Positions 45,084 through 54,803 of a stretch of 64,000 nucleotides of DNA are shown here, piece after piece. The notes under the pieces are model-generated. The model searched no databases. It saw only the letters and a list, made by a program, of their open reading frames with translations, and was not told where the DNA came from. Numbering within the stretch: position 1 is the stretch's first letter; each line of letters starts with the position of its first letter. A program made the translations under genes and the position numbers. Source of the DNA: Pseudomonas sp. Seg1 (GTDB lineage: Bacteria; Pseudomonadota; Gammaproteobacteria; Pseudomonadales; Pseudomonadaceae); assembly GCF_018326005.1 (NCBI RefSeq), contig NZ_AP021903.1:1304001-1368000 (forward strand), read 5' to 3'.

Positions 45084-45769
45084 AGGGTGCCAAACACCTT
45101 CTTCGCCAGACTCGTCGCCGCAGCGGCCGGGTTTTTGCGAAGGGTTTCTTCCTGTTTGCCGATCATTTCGAACAAGCCGTTGAGCGCTTGTTCGGTCACG
45201 TAGTTTTCGACGTTGGCGCTCTTCGCGTCCACCACACCAAAGGTCGCGGCCTGGCCGGCGAAGGCGTTGTATTTCTGCGCTACGCCGACCTTGTCCGTGG
45301 CTTGTTTGACGATGGGCAGGAACTTGGCGCGGATCTGTTCGCGGCTGGATTTGTCGAGGTATTGGGTGGCCGAATCGCTGCCGCCGCTGAGGATGCCTTT
45401 GGCGTCGGCCACGCTCATTTTTTTCACGGCGTCGACGAGGATCGGCTGGGCCTGGGTCACGGCGGTTTCCGCAGCCTTGTTCATCGCGGTTTCCAGTTCT
45501 TCGACCTGGGCGCCCATGCCGAAGGCTTTCATTTTGCTGGCGGCTTTACCGAGTTTGCCCGGCAGTTCGATCTTCACCTCAGGGTTGTTGCTGAAGCCAC
45601 CCGGGGTGCCCAGTTGTTTGACGGCCAGTTGCGCGCCTTGGGTCAGGGCGTCCTTGAGACCGCCGGTGGCGTCTTGTTGCGACAGGTCGCTGAGCGACAG
45701 CGCCAGCACGTTGGCAGAGATCATCAGGCCCGCGCAGAGGCCGGCGAAGCGGAGGGTAGGGCGGAGCAT
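45080..45769 (-). CDS. DUF4197 periplasmic protein
   Basis: 229 residues. A signal peptide (about 1-23, cleavage after VLA) precedes an all-helical DUF4197 domain (LKDALTQGAQLAVKQLG, QVEELETAMNKAAETAV, YLDKSSREQIRAKFLPIVKQ, YVTEQALNGLFEMIGKQEET). Its function is unknown. It overlaps the Fic gene tail by four bases in convergent orientation, and its terminator lies inside that gene. Confidence 0.85.
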   Translation of the reverse strand: MLRPTLRFAGLCAGLMISANVLALSLSDLSQQDATGGLKDALTQGAQLAVKQLGTPGGFSNNPEVKIELPGKLGKAASKMKAFGMGAQVEELETAMNKAAETAVTQAQPILVDAVKKMSVADAKGILSGGSDSATQYLDKSSREQIRAKFLPIVKQATDKVGVAQKYNAFAGQAATFGVVDAKSANVENYVTEQALNGLFEMIGKQEETLRKNPAAAATSLAKKVFGTL

Positions 45770-45796
45770 GGCGGCTTCCTTGTTGCAGAAAATGAA

Positions 45797-46195
45797 TTAA
45801 CGAACGGCGTCGACGCGGATTTTCAGCGGCTGCGGATCGTTGCCGTCGAGTTGCACGGCGTGGTTTTCGGTGGTGATGAACATCAACTCACCATTGACCT
45901 CAATACGCGCGCTGACCGAGTAGCGGTGGCTGGGTTTGACCTGTGCCGGATCGTAGCTCAAGTGGAACGGCAGTGGCACCTGGCCTTTGACCGGGCCTTT
46001 CTGTTCGTCGAGTACGACGGCTGGTGCGTCGGCCAGCGAAACGTCTTGCAGGCTTACGCTCAGGGTCGCGCTCGGTGGCAGGGCGATGCGTTGCAGATAG
46101 AACACTTCACCATCGAGGCTGGTTTTGCCGGCGGGGGTGGTCGATTGGCAGGCGCTGAGCAGGGCAGCGGCAGCGAGAACGGTCAGTTTTTTCAT
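45797..46195 (-). CDS. YbaY-like lipoprotein
   Basis: 132 residues from the ATG at 46195; the longer frame upstream reads through a REP element. The signal peptide ends in the lipobox LLSAC. The mature part has the YbaY pattern: GEVFYLQRIALPPSATLSVS, LQDVSLADAPAVVLDEQ, PLPFHLSYDPAQVKPSHRYS and VSARIEVNGELMFITT. Role in the envelope is unknown. It lies 27 bases upstream of the DUF4197 gene on the same strand. Confidence 0.85.
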   Translation of the reverse strand: MKKLTVLAAAALLSACQSTTPAGKTSLDGEVFYLQRIALPPSATLSVSLQDVSLADAPAVVLDEQKGPVKGQVPLPFHLSYDPAQVKPSHRYSVSARIEVNGELMFITTENHAVQLDGNDPQPLKIRVDAVR

Positions 46196-46212
46196 GGCAA
46201 ATCTCCTTTCAA

Positions 46213-46295
46213 TGTAGGAGTGAGCCTGCTCGCGATGGCGGTTCAACATCTCTGTTGTCTGACCCAGCGTTTTCGCGAGCAGGCTCACTCCTACA
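46213..46295. repeat. REPIN between ybaY-like gene and plsB
   Basis: TGTAGGAGTGAGCCTGCTCG at 46213 and its inverted copy ending at 46295 enclose about 35 bases. Confidence 0.85.
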
Positions 46296-46300
46296 GGTTT

Positions 46301-48805
46301 TCATAAGGCTTCGGGCTGTATGGCCGGTTGATCGGCCGCATCTTCACTGCGATGCAGCGCGACCTGACGGATCGACAAACGAATCTCCGCCGGCAACACA
46401 CGTTTGGCCGCGCCTTCTGCCAGTTCGCCGAGCAGTTCGTGGTAGCTCAGTTTGCCGGCCTCGTCGCGACGCAGCACGTCGAGGTCGAGCAGGGTCTGGA
46501 TGAAGTGGCGGAACAGGCTCTTGTCGAAGAACTCCGGGGCATTCAGGCCGTGGAGGATCGACAGGCGCTGGGCCATGACCGTGCACAGGTCTTCCAGTTC
46601 TTCGGCGCTGACGCTGTTCTGGCCGGCGTTGAGCAGCAGCGAGACGGTCATGTAGAAACGTTGCAGGGTCTGCGCAATGCTCTTCGACAGCAGGGTCAGC
46701 AGCACGAAATGCCGCGAGCTCGGTGCCGGACGCAGGTACACGTCTTTCTCGAACCGCAGCAGGCCTTGTTCGACGAACGCTTCCAGCCATTGATCGACCA
46801 CCGCGTCGAGTTCGTCGAGGCTCCAGCGGATGAACAGCTCCGACTGCAAGTACGGATACAGCGCGCGGGTGTAGCGCAGGATCTGTTCGCGGCTCATGCG
46901 CGAGGTGCTCTGGAAGAAGCTCGCCAGCAGCGATGGCAGGGCGAAAATGTGCAGCACGTTGTTGCGGTAGTAGGTCATCAGGACGGCATTTTGCTCGTCC
47001 AGATAGAGAATCTTGCCCAGCGCATCGTTTTGTTCGGACAGCAGATCCATGTCCTTCACATGCTCGATCAGCGCGCGACCATCGCCTTCCGGCAATGTGG
47101 TGTGCGGCGAGTACGGGACCTTGCGCAGCAGGGCCAGATACAGATCCAGTACCCGCGCCATCGCCCGATCATCCAGCGCCAGACGGCTGGTCGACAGCAG
47201 CGCCAGGGCCACCAGGTTGACCGGGTTGATCGCCGCCGCTTCGTTCAGATGCTGCGCGACTTTTTCGCCGAGGCGGTTGGTGGTCTCGTTGAGCCACGCC
47301 GGTTTGTACTGCGGGCCAAGTTCCTGCTGGCGCCAGTCCGGTTGTTCGGCGTCGAGGAACTCCGCCAGTTTGATCGGCTCGCCGAAGTTCACCGCGACCT
47401 GACCGAAGCGCTGTTTGAGCGCGCCGATGACTTTGAAGATGTCGAAGATCGACTCTTTCTTCTTGCTCGCGCCACGCAGTTCGCCGAGGTAGGTGCGACC
47501 TTCAAGTACGCGCTCATAGCCGATGTACACCGGCACAAACACGATCGGCATCCGCGACGAACGCAGGAAGCTGCGCATGGTAATGGCGAGCATCCCGGTT
47601 TTCGGTTGCAGCATGCGCCCGGTGCGCGAGCGGCCGCCCTCGACGAAGTACTCGACCGGAAAACCTTTGGTGAACAGGGTGTGCAGGTATTCGTTGAACA
47701 CCGAGGTGTACAGCGGGTTGCCCTTGAACGTGCGGCGCATGAAGAACGCGCCGCCACGGCGCAGCAGGCTGCCAATCACCGGCATGTTCAGGTTGATCCC
47801 GGCGGCGATGTGCGGCGGGGTCAAGCCGTTGCGGAACAGCAAATACGAGAGCAGCAGGTAGTCGATGTGGCTGCGGTGGCACGGCACGTAGATCACTTCG
47901 TGACCCTGGGCGACCTTTTGCACGCCTTCGATGTGGTTGACCTTGATGCCGTCGTAGATTTTGTTCCAGAACCAGCTCAGCACCACTTCAAGGAAGCGGA
48001 TCGCGGTGTAGGTGTAGTCCGAGGCGATCTCGTTGCCGTAGCGCAGGGCCTGGGCTTTGGCTTTTTCCGGCGAGATGTTTTCGCGCTCGGCTTCGTCGAG
48101 GATCGCTTGCTTGACCAGCGGCTGGTTGAGCAGGCCTTTGACCAGGTTGCGGCGGTGGGAAATGTCCGGACCGATCACTGCCGCTTTCAGATTGCGGAAG
48201 TGTACGCGCAGGATGCGCTGGGCCATGCGCACGGTGCGTTCGTGGCCCTTGTTGTGTTCGATCAGCTCGCGCAGGTGGATCGGCGCGGAGAATTGCACGC
48301 GGGTTTTACGCCCGAGGACGATGATGCTCAGCAGGCGACGCAGACGGCCGGTGACGGCCCAGCTGTCGGCGAACAACAATTTCCAGGGACTGTTTTCACT
48401 GTCCGGCGATTGGCCCCAGAACACGCTGACCGGAATGATCTGTGCGTCTTCGGCAGCGTTCTGCGTGAGCGCGCTGACCAGCCGCGTCAGGGTCGGCGGC
48501 GCACCGCGTTTGTCCTGACGGCCGAGCCAGTCCGGGTCCGGGGTCAGATAGAAGAATGCGGCGGGCTCGATCAGCGAACCCACTGACACCGGCAGCACCG
48601 GACGCGGCAGGCCGGCCTTGGTGCACTCGGTATCGACCACCGCCAGATCGGTCAGCGATGGATTTTGCAGGACGTAGAACACCGGACGACTGCGGTCGAG
48701 GTTGAGGGTGAACGACGACTGGTTGATCGTCTCGGAGCGAACCCAGAGATACAACAGTCGGCGCAAGGTGCCAAACACAAGACGGCGGAACGGGGAACGG
48801 GTCAT
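46301..48805 (-). CDS. plsB: Glycerol-3-phosphate 1-O-acyltransferase PlsB
   Basis: 834 residues. The acyltransferase block I is intact as [12 protein letters not shown] (H-x4-D), and block III is present in [16 protein letters not shown]. PlsB acylates glycerol-3-phosphate at position 1 to start phospholipid synthesis at the inner membrane. Length is typical (about 830). The ATG at 48805 diverges from the cold-shock gene. Confidence 0.96.
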   Translation of the reverse strand: MTRSPFRRLVFGTLRRLLYLWVRSETINQSSFTLNLDRSRPVFYVLQNPSLTDLAVVDTECTKAGLPRPVLPVSVGSLIEPAAFFYLTPDPDWLGRQDKRGAPPTLTRLVSALTQNAAEDAQIIPVSVFWGQSPDSENSPWKLLFADSWAVTGRLRRLLSIIVLGRKTRVQFSAPIHLRELIEHNKGHERTVRMAQRILRVHFRNLKAAVIGPDISHRRNLVKGLLNQPLVKQAILDEAERENISPEKAKAQALRYGNEIASDYTYTAIRFLEVVLSWFWNKIYDGIKVNHIEGVQKVAQGHEVIYVPCHRSHIDYLLLSYLLFRNGLTPPHIAAGINLNMPVIGSLLRRGGAFFMRRTFKGNPLYTSVFNEYLHTLFTKGFPVEYFVEGGRSRTGRMLQPKTGMLAITMRSFLRSSRMPIVFVPVYIGYERVLEGRTYLGELRGASKKKESIFDIFKVIGALKQRFGQVAVNFGEPIKLAEFLDAEQPDWRQQELGPQYKPAWLNETTNRLGEKVAQHLNEAAAINPVNLVALALLSTSRLALDDRAMARVLDLYLALLRKVPYSPHTTLPEGDGRALIEHVKDMDLLSEQNDALGKILYLDEQNAVLMTYYRNNVLHIFALPSLLASFFQSTSRMSREQILRYTRALYPYLQSELFIRWSLDELDAVVDQWLEAFVEQGLLRFEKDVYLRPAPSSRHFVLLTLLSKSIAQTLQRFYMTVSLLLNAGQNSVSAEELEDLCTVMAQRLSILHGLNAPEFFDKSLFRHFIQTLLDLDVLRRDEAGKLSYHELLGELAEGAAKRVLPAEIRLSIRQVALHRSEDAADQPAIQPEAL

Positions 48806-48907
48806 ACGGCTTCTGCGTGAGTGGATAAAACCGAGCAGGTGCTCGGGCGGTGGCTAGTGTGCCGGATTCATCGAAAATCGGCAAAAAAGCGGCGAAGTAA
48901 TCTCCTG

Positions 48908-48935
48908 TTGAGAGTTTTGCCGCCTGTCATATACT
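48908..48935 (+). promoter_or_regulatory. Promoter of the cold-shock gene
   Basis: TTGAGA (48908-48913), a 16-base spacer and TATACT (48930-48935). Transcription would begin about 100 bases before the start codon, giving the long leader typical of csp genes. Confidence 0.55.
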
Positions 48936-49043
48936 CGGCGATCTGCCGCCGGGGCCCTTTTATGGACGTCGGACGCAGGCTGACGTTCCTCAAAGGCTTT
49001 CCTGCGAAAAGCCTGTTCAATAATAAAAAAGGAGTATGAACAG

Positions 49044-49253
49044 ATGGCAACACGTGAAACCGGCAACGTGAAGTGGTTCAACGACGCCAAGGGCTATGGC
49101 TTCATTCAGCGCGAGGACGGGGTGGACGTGTTCGTGCACTACCGCGCGATTCGTGGCGAAGGGCATCGGTCACTGACGGAAGGTCAGCAGGTCGAGTACG
49201 CGGTGATCACCGGCGAGAAGGGTTTGCAGGCTGAGGATGTTGTAGGTCTGTGA
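49044..49253 (+). CDS. Cold-shock domain protein
   Basis: 69 residues, a single cold-shock OB fold with the RNA-binding motifs [15 protein letters not shown] (RNP1-like) and DVFVHYRAI (RNP2-like). Such proteins melt RNA structure. A GGAG site lies 10 bases upstream. It is preceded by a leader of about 100 bases. Which csp paralogue it is cannot be said from sequence alone. Confidence 0.93.
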   Translation: MATRETGNVKWFNDAKGYGFIQREDGVDVFVHYRAIRGEGHRSLTEGQQVEYAVITGEKGLQAEDVVGL

Positions 49254-49361
49254 TGATCGTTCCCACGCTCTGCGTGGGAATGCCTCAATGGACGCTCCGC
49301 GTCCGCATTGGGACGCAGAGCGTCCCGGGCTGCATTCCCACGCGGAGCGTGGGAACGATCA
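49254..49361. repeat. 30-bp inverted pair, GTTCCCACGC family
   Basis: TGATCGTTCCCACGCTCTGC begins at 49254 and its inverted partner ends at 49361; the 30-base arms differ at one position. A second inverted pair (CCTCAATGGACGC and related) fills the middle. A common Pseudomonas intergenic repeat between convergent genes. Confidence 0.85.
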
Positions 49362-49364
49362 GTA

Positions 49365-49742
49365 TCAGGCGGTTTTCCAGGTGATCTCTTCTTCACCGTC
49401 TTCGCTGATGCGAATCCAGCGATCTGCTGTCTCTTCGCCTTCTTCCTCGACCCACGTCCCCGGCGCACAACGCACTTCGACGTTCAGCGCAGCAAAGGCT
49501 GCGCGAGCGCAGGCGATGTCGTCGTCCCAAGGCGTCTGGTCGCTTTCCAGATACAGGCTGTTCCACTTGCCGACGGCTTTCGGCAGCCAGGTCACCGGCA
49601 CGTTGCCGGCCTTGCACTTGTAGGTCTGGCCTTTCTGCACCCAGTCGCTGCATGGGCCCAACGCTTCGCCCAGCCAGGCCGAAATGGCCTTGTGGTCGAC
49701 GTCGGCGTCTTTCAGGTAAATCTCGATATCCGGTTGGCGCAT
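49365..49742 (-). CDS. Small conserved protein of unknown function
   Basis: 125 residues from the ATG at 49742 (MRQPDIEIYLKDADVDHKAI). It contains four Cys, a Trp-rich core (AVGKWNSLYLESDQTPWDDD) and an acidic end (EEEGEETADRWIRISEDGEE). No signal peptide, no family recognised. It is 75 bases downstream of rlmA on the same strand. Confidence 0.75.
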   Translation of the reverse strand: MRQPDIEIYLKDADVDHKAISAWLGEALGPCSDWVQKGQTYKCKAGNVPVTWLPKAVGKWNSLYLESDQTPWDDDIACARAAFAALNVEVRCAPGTWVEEEGEETADRWIRISEDGEEEITWKTA

Positions 49743-49817
49743 GGATGTCCTCACTGCGGGTCTGAAAAATCCATTCGCGGATTTAGCCGGCCCCGGGCAT
49801 TGGCCCGAGACCAAAAG

Positions 49818-50627
49818 TTATTGAAGAACGAAATAATCGTAGCGCATCGACACGGTGGTCTCGAACGGCTCGGCCTGCTCGATCACCGCCGCGCGACGCT
49901 CGGCACTGGCACGCCAGCCGTGAGGTGTCATCGCCAACAGGTTGGCGCGGTCCTCGGGCTTGTCCAGCGTCAGTTTGAATTCCAGGGTTTCACTGTGCGC
50001 CAACGCCATGCCTTCGGGTACCAGGGCCAGATGCTTGTCGTCGGTGTATTCGCGCACTTCGTCGTACAGGCGTTCGCGCAATTCCATCAGGTGGCCGCTG
50101 GTCGGGCCGACTTTCATCAGCCCGCCGCCAACGCTGAGCAGACGCTTGGCTTCTTCCCAGTCCAAAGGACTGAAAACGCTGGCGAGAAACTGGCAACTGC
50201 CCGACGCCAATGGCACGCGAGCCATGCTGGCGATCAACCAGGTCAGCGCCGGGTTGCGCTTGCAGGCGCGTTTGACCGCTTCACGCGAGATGTCCAGCGC
50301 GTAGCCGTCGGCATCCGGCAGGGCCTCAGCGATTTGCGCGGTGTAATAACCCTCGCCACAACCGATGTCGACCCAGCGATCTGGCGCATAGCTCGCCGCC
50401 AGTTCGGCCAGACGCTTGGCCACCGGCGCGTAATGGCCGGCGTTCAAAAAGTCACGGCGCGCCTCGACCATGGCCTGGTTGTCGCCAGGGTCGCGGCTGT
50501 TCTTGTGCTGCACCGGCAGCAGGTTCAGATAACCCTGCCGCGCACGATCGAAGCGATGGCCGGCGGGGCAGACCACGCCGTTGTCCACTGTGTTCAGCGG
50601 TTCACTGCAAATGGGGCAAGCAAGCAT
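49818..50627 (-). CDS. rlmA: 23S rRNA (guanine-745-N1)-methyltransferase RlmA
   Basis: 269 residues. An N-terminal zinc ribbon (CPICSEPL, VVCPAGHRFD) and a SAM-binding core (WVDIGCGEGYYTAQIAE) identify the RlmA/RrmA family, which methylates G745 in helix 35 of 23S rRNA. It follows dapE on the same strand with a one-base overlap (TGATG). Confidence 0.93.
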   Translation of the reverse strand: MLACPICSEPLNTVDNGVVCPAGHRFDRARQGYLNLLPVQHKNSRDPGDNQAMVEARRDFLNAGHYAPVAKRLAELAASYAPDRWVDIGCGEGYYTAQIAEALPDADGYALDISREAVKRACKRNPALTWLIASMARVPLASGSCQFLASVFSPLDWEEAKRLLSVGGGLMKVGPTSGHLMELRERLYDEVREYTDDKHLALVPEGMALAHSETLEFKLTLDKPEDRANLLAMTPHGWRASAERRAAVIEQAEPFETTVSMRYDYFVLQ

Positions 50628-51778
50628 CAGGCGAGCAACTTGATCAGGGTCTGGTAGTAGATCTCGGTCAGCACGTCGAGATCGGCCGCCAATACGCGTT
50701 CGTTGACCTGGTGGATAGTCGCGTTGACCGGGCCCAGTTCAACCACTTGCGTGCCCATGGTCGCGATGAAACGGCCATCGGAGGTACCGCCGCTGGTCGA
50801 CGCCTTGGTCTCGCGACCGGTGATGTCCTTGATGCTCGCCGACACGGCGTCGAGCAGCGCGCCCGGCTCGGTGAGGAACGGCAGGCCGGACAGCGCCCAG
50901 TCGATGTGCCAGTCCAGATCGTGCTTGTCGAGGATGTCGGCGACACGTTTCTGCAGGCCTTCGACGGTCGATTCGGTGGAGAAGCGGAAGTTGAACACCG
51001 CCACCAGATCACCCGGAATCACGTTGGTCGCGCCGGTGCCGGAATTGACGTTGGAAATCTGGAAACTGGTCGGCGGGAAGAAATCGTTGCCGTGATCCCA
51101 ATGCTCTGCGGCCAGTTCGGCCAGCGCCGGAGCAGCAAGGTGGATCGGGTTTTTCGCCAGGTGCGGGTAGGCGACGTGGCCCTGAATGCCTTTGACGGTG
51201 AGCTTGGCGCCGAGCGAGCCACGGCGGCCGTTTTTCACAACGTCGCCAACCAAAGTGGTGCTCGACGGTTCGCCGACGATGCACCAGTCCAGACGCTCGT
51301 TGCGCGCGGCCAGGCGTTCAACCACAGCCTTGGTGCCGTGATGCGCCGGGCCTTCTTCGTCGCTGGTGATCAGGAACGCGACCTTGCCCTTGTGGTTCGG
51401 GTAGTCGGTGACAAAGCGTTCGGCGGCAACGGTCATCGACGCCAGGCTGCCTTTCATGTCCGCCGCGCCACGACCGCAGAGCATGCCGTGTTCATCAATC
51501 ACCGCGTTGAACGGGTCGATCTGCCACGCCGTTACCGGACCGGTCGGCACCACGTCGGTGTGGCCGGCGAAGCACAGCACCGGGCCGTCGTTGTTGCCGT
51601 GTGTGGCCCAGAAGTTATCCACATCCTCGATGCGCATCGGTTCGAGGGTGAAACCGGCATCGCCCAGGCGCTGCATCATCTGCTTCTGGCAATCGGCATC
51701 GACCGGCGTTACGGACGGACGGCGGATCAGATCGATGGCGAGTTGGAGGGTCGGCGAAAGGTCGGCGTGGGCCGTCAT
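50627..51778 (-). CDS. dapE: Succinyl-diaminopimelate desuccinylase DapE
   Basis: 383 residues from the ATG at 51778 with GGAG eight bases upstream; the longer frame reads into a REP element. Metal ligands and catalytic residues are in [26 protein letters not shown] and [15 protein letters not shown] dimerisation domain occupies about 180-290. DapE hydrolyses N-succinyl-LL-DAP to LL-DAP for lysine and peptidoglycan. With dapD and dapC nearby the window covers three steps of the pathway. Confidence 0.95.
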   Translation of the reverse strand: MTAHADLSPTLQLAIDLIRRPSVTPVDADCQKQMMQRLGDAGFTLEPMRIEDVDNFWATHGNNDGPVLCFAGHTDVVPTGPVTAWQIDPFNAVIDEHGMLCGRGAADMKGSLASMTVAAERFVTDYPNHKGKVAFLITSDEEGPAHHGTKAVVERLAARNERLDWCIVGEPSSTTLVGDVVKNGRRGSLGAKLTVKGIQGHVAYPHLAKNPIHLAAPALAELAAEHWDHGNDFFPPTSFQISNVNSGTGATNVIPGDLVAVFNFRFSTESTVEGLQKRVADILDKHDLDWHIDWALSGLPFLTEPGALLDAVSASIKDITGRETKASTSGGTSDGRFIATMGTQVVELGPVNATIHQVNERVLAADLDVLTEIYYQTLIKLLA

Positions 51779-51815
51779 GGAAAACTCCGGGATCATGAAT
51801 TTGAGCAGGGACCAA

Positions 51816-51905
51816 TGTGGGAGCGAGCCTGCTCGCGAATGCGGTGTGTCAGTCAACATAGTTGGTGATTGTTACAACGCCTTCGCGAGCAGGCTCGCTC
51901 CCACA
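51816..51905. repeat. REPIN upstream of dapE
   Basis: Perfect 24-base arms, TGTGGGAGCGAGCCTGCTCG from 51816 and the inverse ending at 51905, enclose about 42 bases. Confidence 0.85.
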
Positions 51906-51946
51906 GGGATTAGAGCTGAGCCCCGCAAAATGGCGGTTATCTTAAA

Positions 51947-51975
51947 GCAAAACGGCGACCATTGGCCGCCGTTTA
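51947..51975 (-). terminator. Terminator of the ndvB-like gene
   Basis: Eight-base arms (AAACGGCG and CGCCGTTT) around a nine-base loop, followed on the minus strand by TTTTGCTTT. It lies 17 bases past the stop of the glucan synthase gene. Confidence 0.7.
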
Positions 51976-51991
51976 GTGCATCGATGAGGAT

Positions 51992-54583
51992 TTAGACGAC
52001 CGGCGCCGGTTCAGGCGCGGGCGCAGGTTTCGGTAGCGACGACAGGAACGCCATGATCAACGCCGCCAGGTACGGCAGCGACTGCACCAGCAGCATCACC
52101 ACCCAGAAACGCATGTCATTGCTCGGCATGCCGTTGACCAGGAAGATCCCCAGCGCCGCGCCCCACAACAGCAACATGATGAACAGCTCCTCCCGCGCTT
52201 CGGAAATCGCCACCCAGAAGCCATGGTTGTCGGCATTTTTCGGCGTACGGAAGAACGGAATGCTGCTGGTGAAGAAGCCGTACAACACCGCTTTGGCGAT
52301 GGTGTGCGACAACGCCAGACCGGCCAGTGCCGCACAGAACGCATCCTTCAGGTTCACCCCAACCGCGCGGCGATACAGGAAGATGATCTTGCCGACCTTG
52401 AACACGAACAGCGCCAACGGCGGGATCGCGAAAATCAGCAGCGGCGGATCGACCCGTTGCGGCACGATGATCATTGCCGCCGACCACAACAGCGCGCCGA
52501 CGGTGAAGAAAATGTTCATGCCGTCCGCGACCCACGGCAACCAGCCCGCGAGGAAGTGGTAGCGCTGGCCACGAGTCAGTTCGGTGTCCTTGCCGCGCAG
52601 CAGGCTGCGGGTGTGGCGCTTGATGATCTGGATCGCACCGTAAGCCCAACGGAAACGCTGCTTCTTGAAGTCGATGAAGGTGTCCGGCATCAGACCCTTG
52701 CCGTAGCTGTCGTGGTAATACGCCGCCGACAGGCCTTTCTCGAACACGCGCAGACCGAGCTCGGCGTCTTCACAGATGCACCAGTCGGCCCAGCCCAATT
52801 CTTCCAGAACCGAACGGCGGGTCATGGTCATGGTGCCGTGCTGGATGATCGCGTCACGGTCATTGCGGGTGACCATGCCGATGTGGAAGAAGCCTTTGTA
52901 TTCCGCGTAGCAGAGCTTCTTGAAGGTGCTTTCGTTCTGGTCGCGATAATCCTGCGGCGACTGCACCACGGCAATTTTCGGATCGGCGAAGTGCGGCACC
53001 ATGTGCTTGAGCCAGTTCGGGTGCACGCAATAATCGGAGTCGATCACCGCGATCACTTCGGCGTCCTTGGCGGTGTGCGGGATCAGGTAGTTCAGCGCAC
53101 CGCCCTTGAAACCGGCCAATGGCGCAACGTGGAAGAACTTGAAGCGTGGGCCGAGGGTTGCGCAGTAGTCGCGCACCGGTTCCCAGACCGCCGGGTCCTT
53201 GGTGTTGTTGTCGATGATCAGGACTTCATAGTCCGGGTAATCGAGCGCGGCCAGGGCGTCGAGAGTCTGTTTGACCATGTCCGGCGGCTCGTTGTAGCAA
53301 GGCACGTGTATCGAGACCTTCGGGCGATAGCTGGAGTCGCCCTCGACCGGCAGGAATTCCCGTCGACGCTTGTGAATCCACACCGCTTCGGCCAATTCGT
53401 GCGCCTCCGTCAGCAAGACGATAAACACGCCGAGCGCACCCAGTGCCAGGAGGAAACCGACCGTCAGGCTGAACCACGTGCTGTATTGCAGACTGTAGTC
53501 GTAACCGATCCACACCAGTACCGAACCACACAGGAATGCAATAAAGGTCAGGAAGATCCGGCCACGCTGGCGCAGCGCCGAGCCGTCGATCATCAGCAAC
53601 GTCAGCGACAACAACGCCAGCACCACCGAACCGACCGCCAGCACGCGCCATTGCGGAATCGCTACCACCGGGCCTTCGAAGTTGAATTTCTGCTGACGCG
53701 CGGCGTTGAACACGCCCCAGTAGGCGCCGACAGAACCTTCGTCACTGGCCTTCCACGGCTGGTCAAACGCTTCGATCACGAAGTAGTTGAAGCCCTGGCG
53801 ATTGAGCTTGTTCACCAGGTTGCGCAGGTAGATCGCCTGATCTGCTGGCGACGCATCAGCACCACCGCGCATACGGCCGTTGCTCGGCCAGCCCACTTCG
53901 GACAGCAGCAGCGGTTTTTTCGGGAACAGCTTTTTCAGGTCGCGGGCACGGTCGAAAACGAACTGGCCAGCCTTGTCGACCGGGATGAATTCCCAGTACG
54001 GCAGAACGTGGGCGGCGATCAGGTCAACGTGCTTGGCCAGTTCCGGGTGTTCTTCCCAGACGTGCCACTGCTCGGAGGTAGTCACCGGCACTTTCACCGC
54101 GGCGCGAACCCGGTCAAGCAGCACGCTCAGTTGTTCGGCGGTGATTTCCTTGCGGAAGATCGCCTCGTTGCCGACTACCACGCGAACCACGCTGCGCGAG
54201 GTGTTGGCCAGTTCGATGGCGCGGGTGATTTCCCGTTCGTTGCGCTCCTGGTCGGGGCTGATCCAGATCCCGAGGGTCACGCGCAGGCCGAACTCTTCCG
54301 CCAGTTTCGGGATGTCTTGCAAAGAGCCGTCGACCGAGTAGATACGGATGTTGTCCGTCAGCTTGCTCATGATCTCCAGATCGCGGCGCATTTCCTCGTC
54401 AGATGGGAACTGATCCTTCTGCGGGAATTGTCCCTGTTGGAACGGCGAATAGGAGAAACCGGAGATCTGCTCCGGCCAGTTCGGCGCGGTGACCGGGCGA
54501 TTGATCAGCGCCCAGAAGCCGGTGAACAGGGCGGCGATTGCCAGAACCACCACCAGGTTGAGTCCAAATTTACGCGATGACAT
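51992..54583 (-). CDS. ndvB: NdvB-type beta-(1,3)-glucosyltransferase, GH17-GT2 fusion
   Basis: 863 residues from the ATG at 54583 (a TTG six codons earlier is possible). TM1 (about 8-28) is followed by a periplasmic GH17 domain (about 35-300) with catalytic Glu in VVVGNEAIF and LLLSEVGWPSNG. Then come membrane segments and a cytoplasmic GT2 domain (about 430-690) with VSIHVPCYNEPPD, IAVIDSDYCVHP (DxD), CEDAELGL and KKQRFRWAYGA (QxxRW), and a final bundle of TMs. P. aeruginosa NdvB of this form makes cyclic beta-1,3-glucans, and its GH17 part transglycosylates. Glucans of this kind bind antibiotics in biofilms. The symbol follows that architecture. Confidence 0.82.
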   Translation of the reverse strand: MSSRKFGLNLVVVLAIAALFTGFWALINRPVTAPNWPEQISGFSYSPFQQGQFPQKDQFPSDEEMRRDLEIMSKLTDNIRIYSVDGSLQDIPKLAEEFGLRVTLGIWISPDQERNEREITRAIELANTSRSVVRVVVGNEAIFRKEITAEQLSVLLDRVRAAVKVPVTTSEQWHVWEEHPELAKHVDLIAAHVLPYWEFIPVDKAGQFVFDRARDLKKLFPKKPLLLSEVGWPSNGRMRGGADASPADQAIYLRNLVNKLNRQGFNYFVIEAFDQPWKASDEGSVGAYWGVFNAARQQKFNFEGPVVAIPQWRVLAVGSVVLALLSLTLLMIDGSALRQRGRIFLTFIAFLCGSVLVWIGYDYSLQYSTWFSLTVGFLLALGALGVFIVLLTEAHELAEAVWIHKRRREFLPVEGDSSYRPKVSIHVPCYNEPPDMVKQTLDALAALDYPDYEVLIIDNNTKDPAVWEPVRDYCATLGPRFKFFHVAPLAGFKGGALNYLIPHTAKDAEVIAVIDSDYCVHPNWLKHMVPHFADPKIAVVQSPQDYRDQNESTFKKLCYAEYKGFFHIGMVTRNDRDAIIQHGTMTMTRRSVLEELGWADWCICEDAELGLRVFEKGLSAAYYHDSYGKGLMPDTFIDFKKQRFRWAYGAIQIIKRHTRSLLRGKDTELTRGQRYHFLAGWLPWVADGMNIFFTVGALLWSAAMIIVPQRVDPPLLIFAIPPLALFVFKVGKIIFLYRRAVGVNLKDAFCAALAGLALSHTIAKAVLYGFFTSSIPFFRTPKNADNHGFWVAISEAREELFIMLLLWGAALGIFLVNGMPSNDMRFWVVMLLVQSLPYLAALIMAFLSSLPKPAPAPEPAPVV

Positions 54584-54747
54584 AGCTGTTTCAGGTTCCA
54601 AAGGCTGTGGAACGGAGGATCGGTAGGCTATACGCCAAAGGGGCGCGCATCCTACACCGGTAGTTCACAAGTCGTACAACAGACAGGGAAATGCCCGATA
54701 TTGGGCAATCCTCTTTGACTTAAGTTCTTACACTTGTAGATCGAAGG

Positions 54748-54777
54748 TTAAAACTTGTCGCTGCGTAGCCCTATAAT
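54748..54777 (+). promoter_or_regulatory. Probable tcdA promoter
   Basis: A consensus TATAAT at 54772-54777, 27 bases before the start codon, with a weak -35 (TTAAAA, 54748-54753) at 18-base spacing. The -10 box is the main support. Confidence 0.45.
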
Positions 54778-54803
54778 GCGCGCCGGTTTTTGGGGTATTG
54801 GTC

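Noticed and set aside
46328..48586. 752-codon open frame opposite plsB
   Set aside because: Same type of shadow; the plsB motifs on the other strand are complete and this translation resembles no family.
52223..54580. 785-codon open frame opposite the ndvB-type gene
   Set aside because: Antisense shadow; the real gene has intact GH17 and GT2 motifs and the antisense protein is rich in Arg, His and Gln without pattern.
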